NCBI RefSeq assembly: GCF_011839805.1
Contig: NZ_VWPY01000001.1
Span: forward strand, 248,001-312,000
Source of the DNA: Kineococcus rubinsiae
GTDB taxonomy: Bacteria > Actinomycetota > Actinomycetes > Actinomycetales > Kineococcaceae
Length of the DNA: 64,000 nt
Reading direction: 5' to 3'
The position numbers and the translations under genes are program-made. Shown one piece after another: positions 8,298 to 16,871 of the stretch. Numbering within the stretch: the first letter of the stretch is position 1; each line of letters opens with the position of its first letter. The notes under the pieces are model-generated. The model saw only the letters and a program-made list of their open reading frames with translations, had not been told where the DNA came from and did no database searches.

Positions 8298-9571
8298 CGG
8301 CTTTGACCTGCAGCTTCACCAGCAGGGGGGCTTCTGCCGAGGTCTGCGGAAGCCCTCCGCGCTAACACCTCGCTAACATCCTCGACTGTCCCGCCGCGGG
8401 TGTAGGCCACCACCGCGGCGATCGCGTCCGCGGCGGAGCGGGCCACGGCCGGCACGACGTGGGTGTACAGGTTGCTCGTGATGTTGGTCGTCGAGTGACC
8501 CAGCCGGTCGCTGACCACCTTGATGTCCACGCCCGCTGCCAGCGCCAGGCTCGCGTGGGTGTGGCGCAGGTCGTGCAGCCGGATGATCGGGACGCCGGCC
8601 TGCTCCACCAGCTTGCGGAAGGTGTGGGTGACGACGTCGGGGCGCAGGAGGTCACCGCTCTCCCGCGTGAACACCAGGCCGCGCCCCTGCCAGGCCTCAC
8701 CCCACGCAGCCCGCTCGGCTTCCTGGACGACCTGGTGGTTGCGCAAGACCTCCACGGTGAGCGGGTCGATCGGCACGACGCGCGAGCCGGCGGCCGTCTT
8801 CGGCACCCCAAGCCGCGGGCGCCCGTCCCCCTCGGTGACCTGCCAAGCGACGACGACGTGCGCGCGGTCCAGGTGAACGTCGCTCCAGTGCACGCCGATG
8901 GCCTCGCCTCGCCGCATGCCGGTGAAGGCGATGAGGTGGAAGAGGGCGTACAGACGATGGTCGGCGGCGGAGTCGAGGAAGACACCGATGTGCTGCGGCT
9001 CCCAGACGGAGCTGCGCGCGGCGCGGTGCTGCGGGAGCTCGACCTGCACCGCCGGGTTCCAGGCGATGAGGCGGCGCTTCACCGCACTGTTCAGGGCCGA
9101 ACGCAGGGTGCGGTGCACGTGCTGGACCGTGGCCGGCGTCGTCGCGCCGAGCCGGTGGCCGAGCAGGTCGGAGTAGAGAGCGTCGATGTGGTCGGCGCGC
9201 AGATCCTGCAGCCGGTAGTGCCCCAGCGAGGGGGTGAGGTAGCGGCGGATGTGCATCGCGTAGCTGCGACGCGTCGTGTCCCGGAGGTTGCGCTTGGCGG
9301 TCAGCCACTCCTCGAGGTACTGCGCGACCGTGAGCGGGCGGTCCTGCCGCACGCCGGCCTGCTGTCGGGCGACCTCCGCGTCCAGCGCTTGCTGTGCGTC
9401 TCGCTTGGTGGCGAAGCCGGAGCGCGTCACTTGTCGCCGCGCTCCATCGGGACGCCGTCCCGCGTCGACGACGAACCCCCACAGGCCGCGGCAGCGATGC
9501 GGCAGGAGCTCACCGTCTGCGTTCCGTGGACAAGCGGCGGTGTGACGCTGCCACACGGTGCCCCTCTTCAC
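8243..9571 (-). CDS. Tyrosine recombinase (site-specific integrase)
   Basis: The 442-residue integrase has an AP2-like N-terminal arm domain (residues 1-60), a SAM-like core-binding domain (LTVAQYLEEWL onward) and a C-terminal catalytic domain. Catalytic residues are visible: Arg in FTGMRRGEAIG, the HxxR in RLHDLRHTHAS, His in SDRLGHSTTNIT and the nucleophile Tyr in NLYTHVV. GTG at 9571 overlaps the excisionase stop by four bases. The last codons, ARTHNPRIKSPLL, are read from the antisense of the tRNA-Lys gene, so the gene end is fixed by the integration site. It catalyses insertion at, and excision from, tRNA-Lys. Confidence 0.95.
   Translation of the reverse strand: MKRGTVWQRHTAACPRNADGELLPHRCRGLWGFVVDAGRRPDGARRQVTRSGFATKRDAQQALDAEVARQQAGVRQDRPLTVAQYLEEWLTAKRNLRDTTRRSYAMHIRRYLTPSLGHYRLQDLRADHIDALYSDLLGHRLGATTPATVQHVHRTLRSALNSAVKRRLIAWNPAVQVELPQHRAARSSVWEPQHIGVFLDSAADHRLYALFHLIAFTGMRRGEAIGVHWSDVHLDRAHVVVAWQVTEGDGRPRLGVPKTAAGSRVVPIDPLTVEVLRNHQVVQEAERAAWGEAWQGRGLVFTRESGDLLRPDVVTHTFRKLVEQAGVPIIRLHDLRHTHASLALAAGVDIKVVSDRLGHSTTNITSNLYTHVVPAVARSAADAIAAVVAYTRGGTVEDVSEVLARRASADLGRSPPAGEAAGQSRRPRGARTHNPRIKSPLL
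8256..8320 (+). repeat. attL: direct repeat in tRNA-Lys 3' end
   Basis: The 65 bases match 30908-30972 with a single mismatch (T at 8304 against C at 30956), giving a 48-bp perfect core from the anticodon loop through the tRNA 3' end. It marks the left boundary of a 22.65-kb integrated element. The adjoining integrase gene ends inside it. Confidence 0.95.
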
Positions 9572-9777
9572 CGGTGCACCCCGACCAGGTCGAGCAGCGG
9601 AGCGGTGGGCACGCGGATGAGCTTGCCGAGCCGGACGACGGGCGTGGGCCAGTTGTCGGTGCGGATCAGCTCGTAGGCCGCGGTGCGCCCTATGCCGAGC
9701 AGCGCAGCGGCGGTGGGGACGTCCACGACGGGGGGCAGCGCCATGATCTGCTGCAGGTCCAGCGTGACGCGGCTCAT
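9568..9777 (-). CDS. Excisionase/MerR-like DNA-binding protein
   Basis: This 69-residue protein carries an HTH_17 excisionase-type motif: VPTAAALLGIGRTAAYELIRTDNWPTPVVRLGKLIRVPTAPLLDLVG (cited as residues 20-66 because of length; key residues AAALLGIGRTAAYELI). Such proteins direct the integrase toward excision. ATG at 9777 is preferred over the longer frame because the extra N-terminal residues are low complexity. It overlaps the integrase start by four bases, the usual xis-int arrangement in actinomycete integrative elements. Confidence 0.88.
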   Translation of the reverse strand: MSRVTLDLQQIMALPPVVDVPTAAALLGIGRTAAYELIRTDNWPTPVVRLGKLIRVPTAPLLDLVGVHR

Positions 9778-9832
9778 GAGCGCTCTCCCGTCGTGGTGGT
9801 GCGAAGCATCGCGCGGACACGGGCACGGTGCA

Positions 9833-10924
9833 TCAGTCGATGAACGAGACGTGGACGTGGTCGTAGTGACCTCCGGTGGGGTCACCGGCGTCGTAGACCC
9901 CACCTCCGGTGTAGATCCGCCAGCCCTCGCCGTTGCGGCCGGCGGACCAGATGCGGCCCTGCCAGATGACGTACTTCACGTGCAGGGGGCCGGCGTTCAT
10001 CTGCAACCAAGCGGCGAGCTGCCAGCCGGAGGTGACATCGGCAGGGGCGGGGAAGGATCCCAGTCGACCGAAGGTGATGTCGCAGCCCTTGCCCTGCGGG
10101 TGGTCGGACGTCGGATTCCACGCGTGCGCGTCCCAGCAGGAGGCGGGGCGCTCGCCGAACGTCGCCCAGATCTGTCGCACACCCCAGTCCGTGGCCGCGG
10201 TGACGCACCCCCCGGTGCCGGTGGGATCGGACAGTCGGCAGCCCGCTGAAGCGCCGGCGAAGGCGACCGCTTGTCCACCGAAGGGGGCTGCAGGAGCGGC
10301 CGTGTACTCGTCGAGGTAGCGGTGGATCGCCCCGAGGTAGTCGGTCACCTGACGGGCGCAGCTCGGCCCGCACCCGGCCTCCCCGCTGATCGGGATGCCA
10401 GTGGCCGAGCCGGTGACTCGCGAGCACCCGGCGATGTGACAGACCGCCATGGCGTCGAGCGGACTGGCGCTCTTTCCTGTCGCTCGGAGGTGGGACGTCA
10501 TCGAACGCAGGTTGCTGCACATCCACGGCAGGGCGACCGTGAAGTGCCGCGCCGGGTCCCACACGTCGTGACTGGCCGGCGGCTTCGAGCCGGCGTCCCA
10601 GCCGCCCCCTCCTCTGGCGGCCGCCCACGTCGCGGGCATCACCTGCAGGAGCCCAGCCGCGCCGGCGCTCGAGAAGGCGTGCGGGTCCCACCCGGACTCG
10701 GCTTGAACCTCCGCCACGAGCCAGGTGAGGGGTAGCTCCGGACACGAGGCGTCACGGGCCGTCTCTAGGTCACTGAGCCACGTCCTCGCTGCGGATGGGA
10801 GCGCTTCGACGTTGAGCGCTTGCCCCGAGGCCACAGCAGCTTGGGCGCCCGAGTCCCCCATGGCTCCCCCGAGCAGGAGCACAGCACCGAAAAGGACGGT
10901 CGCGCCTGCGAAGACTGTCTTCAC
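9833..10924 (-). CDS. Secreted lytic transglycosylase with C-terminal peptidase-like domain
   Basis: The 363-residue protein starts with a signal or anchor sequence (VFAGATVLFGAVLLLGG). It then has an SLT-type lysozyme-fold domain with the catalytic Glu in WLVAEVQAESGWDPHAFSSAGAAGLLQVMPATW (about residues 68-100). The C-terminal domain holds SDHPQGKGCDITFG and GGHYDHVHVS, the His/Asp/His spacing of LAS-type (M15-like) metallopeptidases and related actinobacterial domains. It should cut peptidoglycan outside the membrane. In conjugative elements such enzymes open the wall for DNA transfer. Its divergent neighbour is the EspR-like regulator. Confidence 0.85.
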   Translation of the reverse strand: MKTVFAGATVLFGAVLLLGGAMGDSGAQAAVASGQALNVEALPSAARTWLSDLETARDASCPELPLTWLVAEVQAESGWDPHAFSSAGAAGLLQVMPATWAAARGGGGWDAGSKPPASHDVWDPARHFTVALPWMCSNLRSMTSHLRATGKSASPLDAMAVCHIAGCSRVTGSATGIPISGEAGCGPSCARQVTDYLGAIHRYLDEYTAAPAAPFGGQAVAFAGASAGCRLSDPTGTGGCVTAATDWGVRQIWATFGERPASCWDAHAWNPTSDHPQGKGCDITFGRLGSFPAPADVTSGWQLAAWLQMNAGPLHVKYVIWQGRIWSAGRNGEGWRIYTGGGVYDAGDPTGGHYDHVHVSFID

Positions 10925-10998
10925 GAACCGCTACCCCCTTGACGACTACGGTTGGACCTTCGGGGCGCACGCCCGCGTGTCGAAGGGCATGACGCGAT

Positions 10999-11078
10999 GA
11001 ACGGACTGAGGAGAGGCGAAGGTTGTGAGTCGATGTCAGCCGCCGCGCCTGTCCGTCTGGGCGGATCAGTCCGTTCAC
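10999..11078. promoter_or_regulatory. 12-bp inverted repeat in divergent intergenic region
   Basis: TGAACGGACTGA at 10999-11010 and its exact complement TCAGTCCGTTCA at 11067-11078 flank 56 bases between the leftward transglycosylase gene and the rightward regulator gene. The spacing suggests paired binding sites, perhaps for the EspR-like protein encoded next to it. Function is inferred from position only. Confidence 0.45.
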
Positions 11079-11158
11079 ATGAGTTAACGCGACGCCTCAA
11101 ACAGTAGTCCACCGTGAAGACCTGTCAAGGCGCGGCACCAGAGAGGAGGGGATGACCC

Positions 11159-11644
11159 GTGGCGGACGCACGCCCGGACGGTGACGAGGCGGCAGTCGCC
11201 GCAACCTCGCCCGATGCCCCAGACGCGGGGCCGCTCGCGAAGAAGGTCGACCATCTCTTCCGCACGGTGAGACCTGCCAAGGGCGAGTACTCCTTCGAGC
11301 ACGTCGCGACCACCATCAAGGCCACCGGCGGGCCAACCATCTCGGCGGCTTACCTGTGGATGCTGCGTAACGGCAAGCGCGACAACCCGACCATGCGGCA
11401 CCTCGAGGCGTTGGCGTCCTTCTTCGGCGTCCCTCCGGGCTATTTCTTCGACGACGCCCTCGCGGCAAAGGTGGACGAGCAGCTAGACCTGCTCGCCTCG
11501 TTGCGGGACGTTGATGTGCGACGAGTGGCGCTACGCGCCTCGGGCCTCAGCACTGAAAGTCTGGCGACGATCGCGGAGATGATCGAGCGCGTGCGTCAGC
11601 TCGAGGGTCTGTCAGAAGGTGGCCGTCAAGGAGACGCCCGTTAA
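11159..11644 (+). CDS. EspR-like helix-turn-helix regulator
   Basis: The 161-residue protein has an N-terminal HTH domain (residues 25-95: KVDHLFRTV, SAAYLWMLRNGKRDNPTMRHLEALASFFGV, YFFDDALAAKVDEQLDLL). It continues with RDVDVRRVALRASGLSTESLATIAEMIERVRQLEG, closely following the layout of mycobacterial EspR, a dimeric nucleoid-like regulator that bridges distant sites. GTG at 11159 has GAGGAGGG upstream. The position beside the transglycosylase promoter suggests control of element genes. Confidence 0.85.
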   Translation: MADARPDGDEAAVAATSPDAPDAGPLAKKVDHLFRTVRPAKGEYSFEHVATTIKATGGPTISAAYLWMLRNGKRDNPTMRHLEALASFFGVPPGYFFDDALAAKVDEQLDLLASLRDVDVRRVALRASGLSTESLATIAEMIERVRQLEGLSEGGRQGDAR

Positions 11645-11689
11645 GGGAGCGGCCAGCCCCGACGAACGCGTGCATCACGGGGCCAAGCG

Positions 11690-12559
11690 GTGGTGCGTGT
11701 AAGGCCACGCCGTCGACGAGGCCAACCAGGGCGCGACGCCAAAGACAAGCGCGACTGCCGGCGCTGTCGTGCTGATGCGCTCCAAACCTTGCGCGAGGCC
11801 AACGACAAGCTCTCCAATTGCATCTCACTCACGCCACGCGAGGTCGCCCGCGATGCGATCAGCGCGGCCGTGCACGACGCCGCGGCAGCCGAGCTCGGCG
11901 AGCCCCGCATCGAGGACGACGCGCAGGCGTGGAAGCGCGAGCACGCCGATCCACTGCACCAGCGCCGCCACGCGCTGCGCTGCGTCGCCGTCGCCCACGG
12001 GCTCGCGCTCGAGCTCGACGGGTGAATCGCCAACGCCCGCGCGACCGGCTCAACGTGGCAAGACATCGCCGACGCGATCGGCACCAGCCGCCAAGGGGCG
12101 CACCGCCGCTACGCCAGCGCCGAGGGGACCGCGCAGTCGCTGCGCACGGAGGTACCGCGCGCATTCGCAGACCCCGCACCCGTCGACGGGTGGCCGGCTG
12201 CTGGCGACTCGCTCGACCCAGGTCCCGAGCCGGACCGGGACCTGCACATCGTCGTCGACCTCTCGTCGGGCTACTGGCAGTGCCGTCGCTGCGGGCTCGG
12301 GTGGGATGCGCAGCAGGCCGCGCCAGCGCGTTGCAGCGATCGGCCGCGGGTGGCCGCGGGTGGCCGCGGAGTCCGTGCTCGACGACTCCCTCGACCCCGG
12401 CCCCGAGCCGGACCGGGAGGCCGAGGACCGCGACCGGGAGCAGGCGCTGCGCCGGTCGCTGATCAGCCCCGTCGAGACCGCACGCCGGAGCAGTTGGCCG
12501 AGGAAGACCGTCAGCGCGACGAGGACGAGCAGCGGCTGCGCGAGGACGAAGAGCGCTAG
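11690..12559 (+). pseudogene. Decayed gene for an HTH/coiled-coil protein
   Basis: The frame reads LREANDKLSNCISLTPREVARD and onward to LALELDG, then hits TGA at 12023. It then resumes in the same frame with a convincing HTH, ATGSTWQDIADAIGTSRQGA, followed by RRCGLGW. Near 12342 the 10-mer GTGGCCGCGG is tandemly duplicated, which shifts the frame. DSLDPGPEPDR lies in one frame and DDSLDPGPEPDR in another, so parts of the coding repeat are also duplicated. The C-terminus is highly charged (EEDRQRDEDEQRLREDEER). The original family is probably a small element-encoded DNA-binding protein. Confidence 0.6.
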
Positions 12560-12576
12560 CGCGAGGAGCTCGGCGA

Positions 12577-12819
12577 GTGACGCAGGTCGACGCGGTTTGG
12601 ACGTGGTGGGCCGGACTCGACGACGTCGACCGCGGCCGGGTGCTGCGCCTGACCGACGACCAGCTGCTGCCCGAGGACCTGTTCGTCGGGCTCGCCATGC
12701 ACGGCGTCCCGGTGACGGCCGCGGACGTCTCACCCGTGGACGGTCAACCCGCCGGGTACTTCCCCCCGGCGGTGTCCGAGGACCTGCTTCAGTGCCTGCG
12801 CCGACCCTGCCAGCCGTGA
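12577..12819 (+). CDS. Small hypothetical protein
   Basis: This 80-residue acidic protein begins VTQVDAVWTWWAGLDDVDRG and continues RVLRLTDDQLLPEDLFVGLAMHGVPV. Trp-rich acidic openings of this kind recur in short actinobacterial proteins of unknown function. GTG at 12577 has GAGGAGCT upstream at good spacing. It follows the decayed gene by 17 bases and may have shared its operon. No function is proposed. Confidence 0.55.
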   Translation: MTQVDAVWTWWAGLDDVDRGRVLRLTDDQLLPEDLFVGLAMHGVPVTAADVSPVDGQPAGYFPPAVSEDLLQCLRRPCQP

Positions 12820-12844
12820 CGTCAGCGGCCGGCGGGGTCGGTGA

Positions 12845-13228
12845 TCAGTGGGTGAGGTCGTAGGTGAACCAGATGACTTTGCCCTGTCCGTTCGGTCCCA
12901 GGTTGTGACCCCAGGCGGTGGCGAGCATGTCGACCAGGGCTATCCCTCGCCCACCGGTGGCTTCGGGGGAGGCGTGACGCAGCTGCGGCGGGTGAGGGCT
13001 GGCGTCGCTGACGGCGACGTGCACGGCACGCGGGTCGCAGTCCACGTCCAGGGCGAAGGGTGCGGCCCCGTGCAGGACGGCGTTGGCGACCAGCTCGCTG
13101 GTCAGCAGCTCTACGACCTGGCGGGCGGACTCGTCGTCTAGGTGCTGCACGCAGTGCTGGTTGGTCCAGTGCCGGGCGGTGGGTACCGCGCGGAGGTGGG
13201 CAGCCAGGGGCAGGGTGGCGTGGGCCAC
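12845..13228 (-). CDS. ATP-binding (RsbW/SpoIIAB-type) regulatory kinase
   Basis: The 127-residue protein is a stand-alone GHKL (HATPase_c_2) domain. It shows the N box ELVANAVLHGAAPF (Asn binds Mg), the G1 box VAVSDASPHPPQL (altered, Asp retained) and the G2 box TGGRGIALVDMLA. Such proteins act as anti-sigma factors or kinases in partner-switching stress circuits. It is divergent from the GAF-PP2C phosphatase gene, its likely functional opponent. No STAS anti-anti-sigma or sigma factor gene is next to it. Confidence 0.88.
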   Translation of the reverse strand: MAHATLPLAAHLRAVPTARHWTNQHCVQHLDDESARQVVELLTSELVANAVLHGAAPFALDVDCDPRAVHVAVSDASPHPPQLRHASPEATGGRGIALVDMLATAWGHNLGPNGQGKVIWFTYDLTH

Positions 13229-13444
13229 GAGGTCCTCTCTCTTTTCTTGCGTCAGGACCTTGGTCGTGGCGCCCCGCTGGCGTCTCGATCACTTGTGGTT
13301 GCCACCGGCACCTTCATGATTCCTCCACTGTCAAGTCACGTGTGATCGCTGGCAAGTGCACCCAAATCGCGAGGATGCGGAAGACTGAGGTGGCAGGTCG
13401 CGCGGGTGATCTGGTGGGTGCTTGCCGCGGCTAGAGGAGTTGGT

Positions 13445-15367
13445 GTGGCGACTTCGGACGACGCGTGGCTGGACGCTGCGGGTGGCTTCGGTGCCGACAG
13501 CACGGAGCCTCCCTCCGCGTCTCGCGCCGCTCAGGACCGCGACCGCGCCGCTCGGCGGCTGCTGCCGGCCAACGGCGATCCGGGCCTGCAGGCCATCGCC
13601 GCTCTCGCCGCGCGCTTGCTCGCCGCTCCTGGTGCGGAGGTGTCCCTGCTGACTGAGGTGCGCACCATCGCCGCCGCCGGCGGAAGCGTCGCCGGCCGCA
13701 CCGGAGAGCAGACTCCGCTCAGCGAGGCGCTGTGCACGCTGGCCGCGGCCAGCGGCGCCTGCTTCACCGTGCGCGATGCCCGCAGCGACGTCCGCGTCTT
13801 ACACCTGAGCCCGGTCATGCGGGGGGAGGTGGGGGCCTACCTCGCGCAACCTCTCATCTCTGACGACGGGCACATCGTGGGCGCTCTGTGCGTCTACCAG
13901 GCCAGCCCACGCGCGTGGAGTGCCGCCGAGGGGGAGCTGTTGCAGCAGCTGGCCGTGGCGGCCTCCGCCCAGCTCGAGGTCGCCGCCCTGGGCCGTGAGT
14001 TCGAGGACTCCGTCCGGCGGGACGTGCTGGTAGGGGTGTCGAAGTTCGCCCTGGCCCTGACCGGGGTCGACGACATCGACGACCTGGTGACCACCGTCGC
14101 CGAGCAGGGCTTGACGATGCTGGGCTGCGACGGCGGGGCCGTGGCCGTCGTCGACCCCGAGGACGAGACCACCCTACTGTCCTACCTGACCAGCAGCTAC
14201 GGCCAGGACGCTCAGGTCACCTACGCCCACATCCCCCTCAGCGCCCGGCTTCCCGTTGCCGAGGCCGCCCGGACCGCACAGACGGTCCTGCTGGCCGATC
14301 GCGACGTGTGCTTGGCCTATTCCAGTGACATGGCTGGTGTGCTGACCGCCACGGGGGCCCACGCTTTCGCGAGCGTCCCGCTGCGCGTGGGGGCCGAGGT
14401 GCTGGGGGTGGTGACCGCCGGCTGGAAGCAGCCCCAGACTTTCGACACCGAGCAGGTGGCGTTGCTGGAGACCTTCGCCGCCCAGTGCGCTCAGGCCTTG
14501 AACCGCCTGCAGGCACTGAAGGCGGAGCGGGCCGCGGCGCACCGGGTGGCGCGCATGGGTGAGGCGCTGCAGCGCTCTCTGCTGACCGAGCTTCCAGAGC
14601 CGGACCACCTGGAGCTGCTCGCCCGTTACGTGCCTGCTGCGGATGAGGCGCAGGTCGGTGGGGACTGGTACGACGCGTTCATGGTGCGCGATGGCACCAC
14701 GTGCCTGGTCATCGGTGACGTCAGCGGTCACGACCAGGACGCCGCGGTGCAGATGGCTCAGGTCCGCAACGTGCTGCGTGGGGTGGCCCACGCCGTGGTG
14801 GATCCCCCGGCGAGGATCCTGCGATCTCTGGACTGGGCCATGCGGGACCTGGCCATCGGGGCGCTGTCCACCGCGCTGCTGGCCAAGGTCGAGCAGGGAC
14901 CTCGAGACGCCGACCAGGGTCTGCGCACCTTGCGCTGGTCCAACGCCGGTCATCTGCCCCCGCTGCTGATCCAGGCGGACGGTCGAAGTGAGTTCCTCGA
15001 GCGTCCGCACGACTTGCTGCTGGGCTTGAGCGTGGACACCGACCGCCACGATCACAGCGTGCACCTTCTACCCGGCTGCACGGTGCTGCTCTACACCGAC
15101 GGCCTCGTCGAGCGGCGCGGGGAACATCTCGAAGACGGCCTGCACCGGTTGCAGACGTTGGCGACGGCTTTGTCGCACCTGCCGTTGCAGGAGCTGTGCG
15201 ACGACCTCATCGCCCGCCTCGCCGAGGACGCGGAGGACGACGTCGCCCTGCTCGCTGTGCGCGCTCACCGTGAGGACCGCCCCCGCCCTGCCGAGGCCGG
15301 CCCACGGCGACTACCCGCCGACCTCACCCGCGACACTCCCACCGACATCGACGCCCACATCGACTGA
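13445..15367 (+). CDS. GAF-GAF-SpoIIE (PP2C) serine phosphatase
   Basis: The 640-residue protein has two GAF sensor domains (about residues 30-180 and 190-360), a linker helix with RMGEALQRSLL, and a C-terminal SpoIIE/RsbU phosphatase domain. Metal and catalytic motifs are GGDWYDAF near 404, IGDVSGHD near 423, SNAGHLPPLL near 498 and LLYTDGLVE near 547. It probably dephosphorylates an anti-anti-sigma protein in response to a small ligand, light or redox. GTG at 13445 follows GAGGAG; a start at 13406 is possible. It is cytosolic. Confidence 0.9.
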   Translation: MATSDDAWLDAAGGFGADSTEPPSASRAAQDRDRAARRLLPANGDPGLQAIAALAARLLAAPGAEVSLLTEVRTIAAAGGSVAGRTGEQTPLSEALCTLAAASGACFTVRDARSDVRVLHLSPVMRGEVGAYLAQPLISDDGHIVGALCVYQASPRAWSAAEGELLQQLAVAASAQLEVAALGREFEDSVRRDVLVGVSKFALALTGVDDIDDLVTTVAEQGLTMLGCDGGAVAVVDPEDETTLLSYLTSSYGQDAQVTYAHIPLSARLPVAEAARTAQTVLLADRDVCLAYSSDMAGVLTATGAHAFASVPLRVGAEVLGVVTAGWKQPQTFDTEQVALLETFAAQCAQALNRLQALKAERAAAHRVARMGEALQRSLLTELPEPDHLELLARYVPAADEAQVGGDWYDAFMVRDGTTCLVIGDVSGHDQDAAVQMAQVRNVLRGVAHAVVDPPARILRSLDWAMRDLAIGALSTALLAKVEQGPRDADQGLRTLRWSNAGHLPPLLIQADGRSEFLERPHDLLLGLSVDTDRHDHSVHLLPGCTVLLYTDGLVERRGEHLEDGLHRLQTLATALSHLPLQELCDDLIARLAEDAEDDVALLAVRAHREDRPRPAEAGPRRLPADLTRDTPTDIDAHID

Positions 15368-15424
15368 ACGCTTTCCGAGTCCTCGCCGAGCGTCCGCGTC
15401 GCCGTTCGATGGCTGAATCCGCGA

Positions 15425-16732
15425 TCAGTCCGTCGATGTAGGGGTGGAAGCAGCCGGGTGGGCACGGGTGTCTCGCGCCTGCGGTGGCAGTACGTCCTCC
15501 AGAGCGGTCATGAGGTCGGCCGACAGCGGTTCTCCCCTGCTGACACTGCTGGTAATCGCGTCGGCGACGTCGATGAGCTTGCGGTTGGTGTTCATCGACA
15601 CCTTCTTCAGCACTGCGACCGCAAGCTCCTCACCACACGGCATGAGCATCATGATCATGCCGACGGCGTGCTCGATGCGGGGGCGGCTGCTGAGCGCGGT
15701 CTGTAGCTGCTCCACCGTGGCTTCCAGCTGCGTGATGCGTGCCAGGTCTTCCAGCCTGGCCGAGGCGCGCTCGTGCGTCGAAGGCGCTGCCGGGGCCGGG
15801 GCAGGCGTGGTCGCGTCAGCACGCGAAGCGTCGGCCCGGCGTGGGGTTAGCCGTCGTGGGACCGGCCGTTCTACCGTCCGGTCCCGCTCGGTGGCGCTTT
15901 CGGGGGCGTTGCCGTCGCCGGATGACGGCTGCCCCTGCAGAGTGGCGAGGTCGACGTCTCCGGTGGCGATGTTGTGAGCGAAGGCGTCGAGGGTCTGCCC
16001 CCGCGAGACGGCACTGGCGCGCAGCAGGGCCAGCGCGTCTTCGTGCTGGAGACCTAGGGCGAGGTTGGCCATGCCGGCCGCGACCCAGACGTCGCGGCGC
16101 TGGTTAACCGCTGAGGTGTCCAGCCAGCCATCCGGTACGTCCTGAACCTCGCTGCCCGAGACCGACAAGGCCGTATCCGGGCGCAGCTTGTCGAGGAAGG
16201 CGTCGGCGACCGCTTGGGCGATGAGTTGGGCGGCGATGATGTCCTCACCTTTCAGCGACCGGGGATGCACCAGGTAGAGGTCCAGCACCCCGAAGCGGGT
16301 GTGGCCGGCGCGCAAGGGCACGCTGATGCCGCCGGTGAACGGGGTGGCTTCGCCGTGCAGGGCCGCGAGCACCGGCCAGCGCTCCCGCATCGAGGTCTCA
16401 CTGATGGTGATGGGGCGGCCGGTGGTCATCGCTTCGAAGCACGGACCTTCCCCGGCGGTGAACTGCAGACGCTCCGCGGTCGCTGAGTGTGCGTCGCTGG
16501 CACCGAGGGGGAGGCGGAGTCCGGTGGCGGTCTGCAGCAGCAGCGCGGCCCCGTCGACCCCGAGGACCCGCTTCGCCACCTGGCACAGCAGCGAGGGGAG
16601 CTCGCTGTCGTCCTCACCATCGGTGACTTCCGCAAGCGAGCGTTCGAAGCGGGCGACCAGCGCCGGAACGTGGTGTAGGCCCGCGTGGCGGGACGCATCA
16701 GAGGAAGGGGCAGCGGCTGACGACACGACCAT
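15425..16732 (-). CDS. GAF protein with two ANTAR domains
   Basis: The 435-residue protein has a GAF domain (about 25-180) and a first ANTAR-like helical domain at about 208-265 (VWVAAGMANLALGLQHEDAL). A Pro/Ala-rich linker, a short coiled coil and a second ANTAR at about 340-400 (RPRIEHAVGMIMML, ALLKKVSMNTNRKL-type layout, DVADAITSSV) follow. ANTAR domains bind paired RNA hairpins and prevent termination. One GAF and one ANTAR is the common layout; two ANTAR domains in one chain is unusual. It is convergent with the phosphatase gene. Confidence 0.85.
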   Translation of the reverse strand: MVVSSAAAPSSDASRHAGLHHVPALVARFERSLAEVTDGEDDSELPSLLCQVAKRVLGVDGAALLLQTATGLRLPLGASDAHSATAERLQFTAGEGPCFEAMTTGRPITISETSMRERWPVLAALHGEATPFTGGISVPLRAGHTRFGVLDLYLVHPRSLKGEDIIAAQLIAQAVADAFLDKLRPDTALSVSGSEVQDVPDGWLDTSAVNQRRDVWVAAGMANLALGLQHEDALALLRASAVSRGQTLDAFAHNIATGDVDLATLQGQPSSGDGNAPESATERDRTVERPVPRRLTPRRADASRADATTPAPAPAAPSTHERASARLEDLARITQLEATVEQLQTALSSRPRIEHAVGMIMMLMPCGEELAVAVLKKVSMNTNRKLIDVADAITSSVSRGEPLSADLMTALEDVLPPQARDTRAHPAASTPTSTD

Positions 16733-16871
16733 CGCTCCAAGATCGGGGTGCCGACAGGGACCGCACCCCGGTCATGGAGTGCTTGCTTGCTCCTTGAAGC
16801 ATACGCACCAGGCTTGTCGTCGCCCCTTCATGAGCTGCCGCGAGCTCGGTGCCTTCTTCGCCGGTGCAGCC

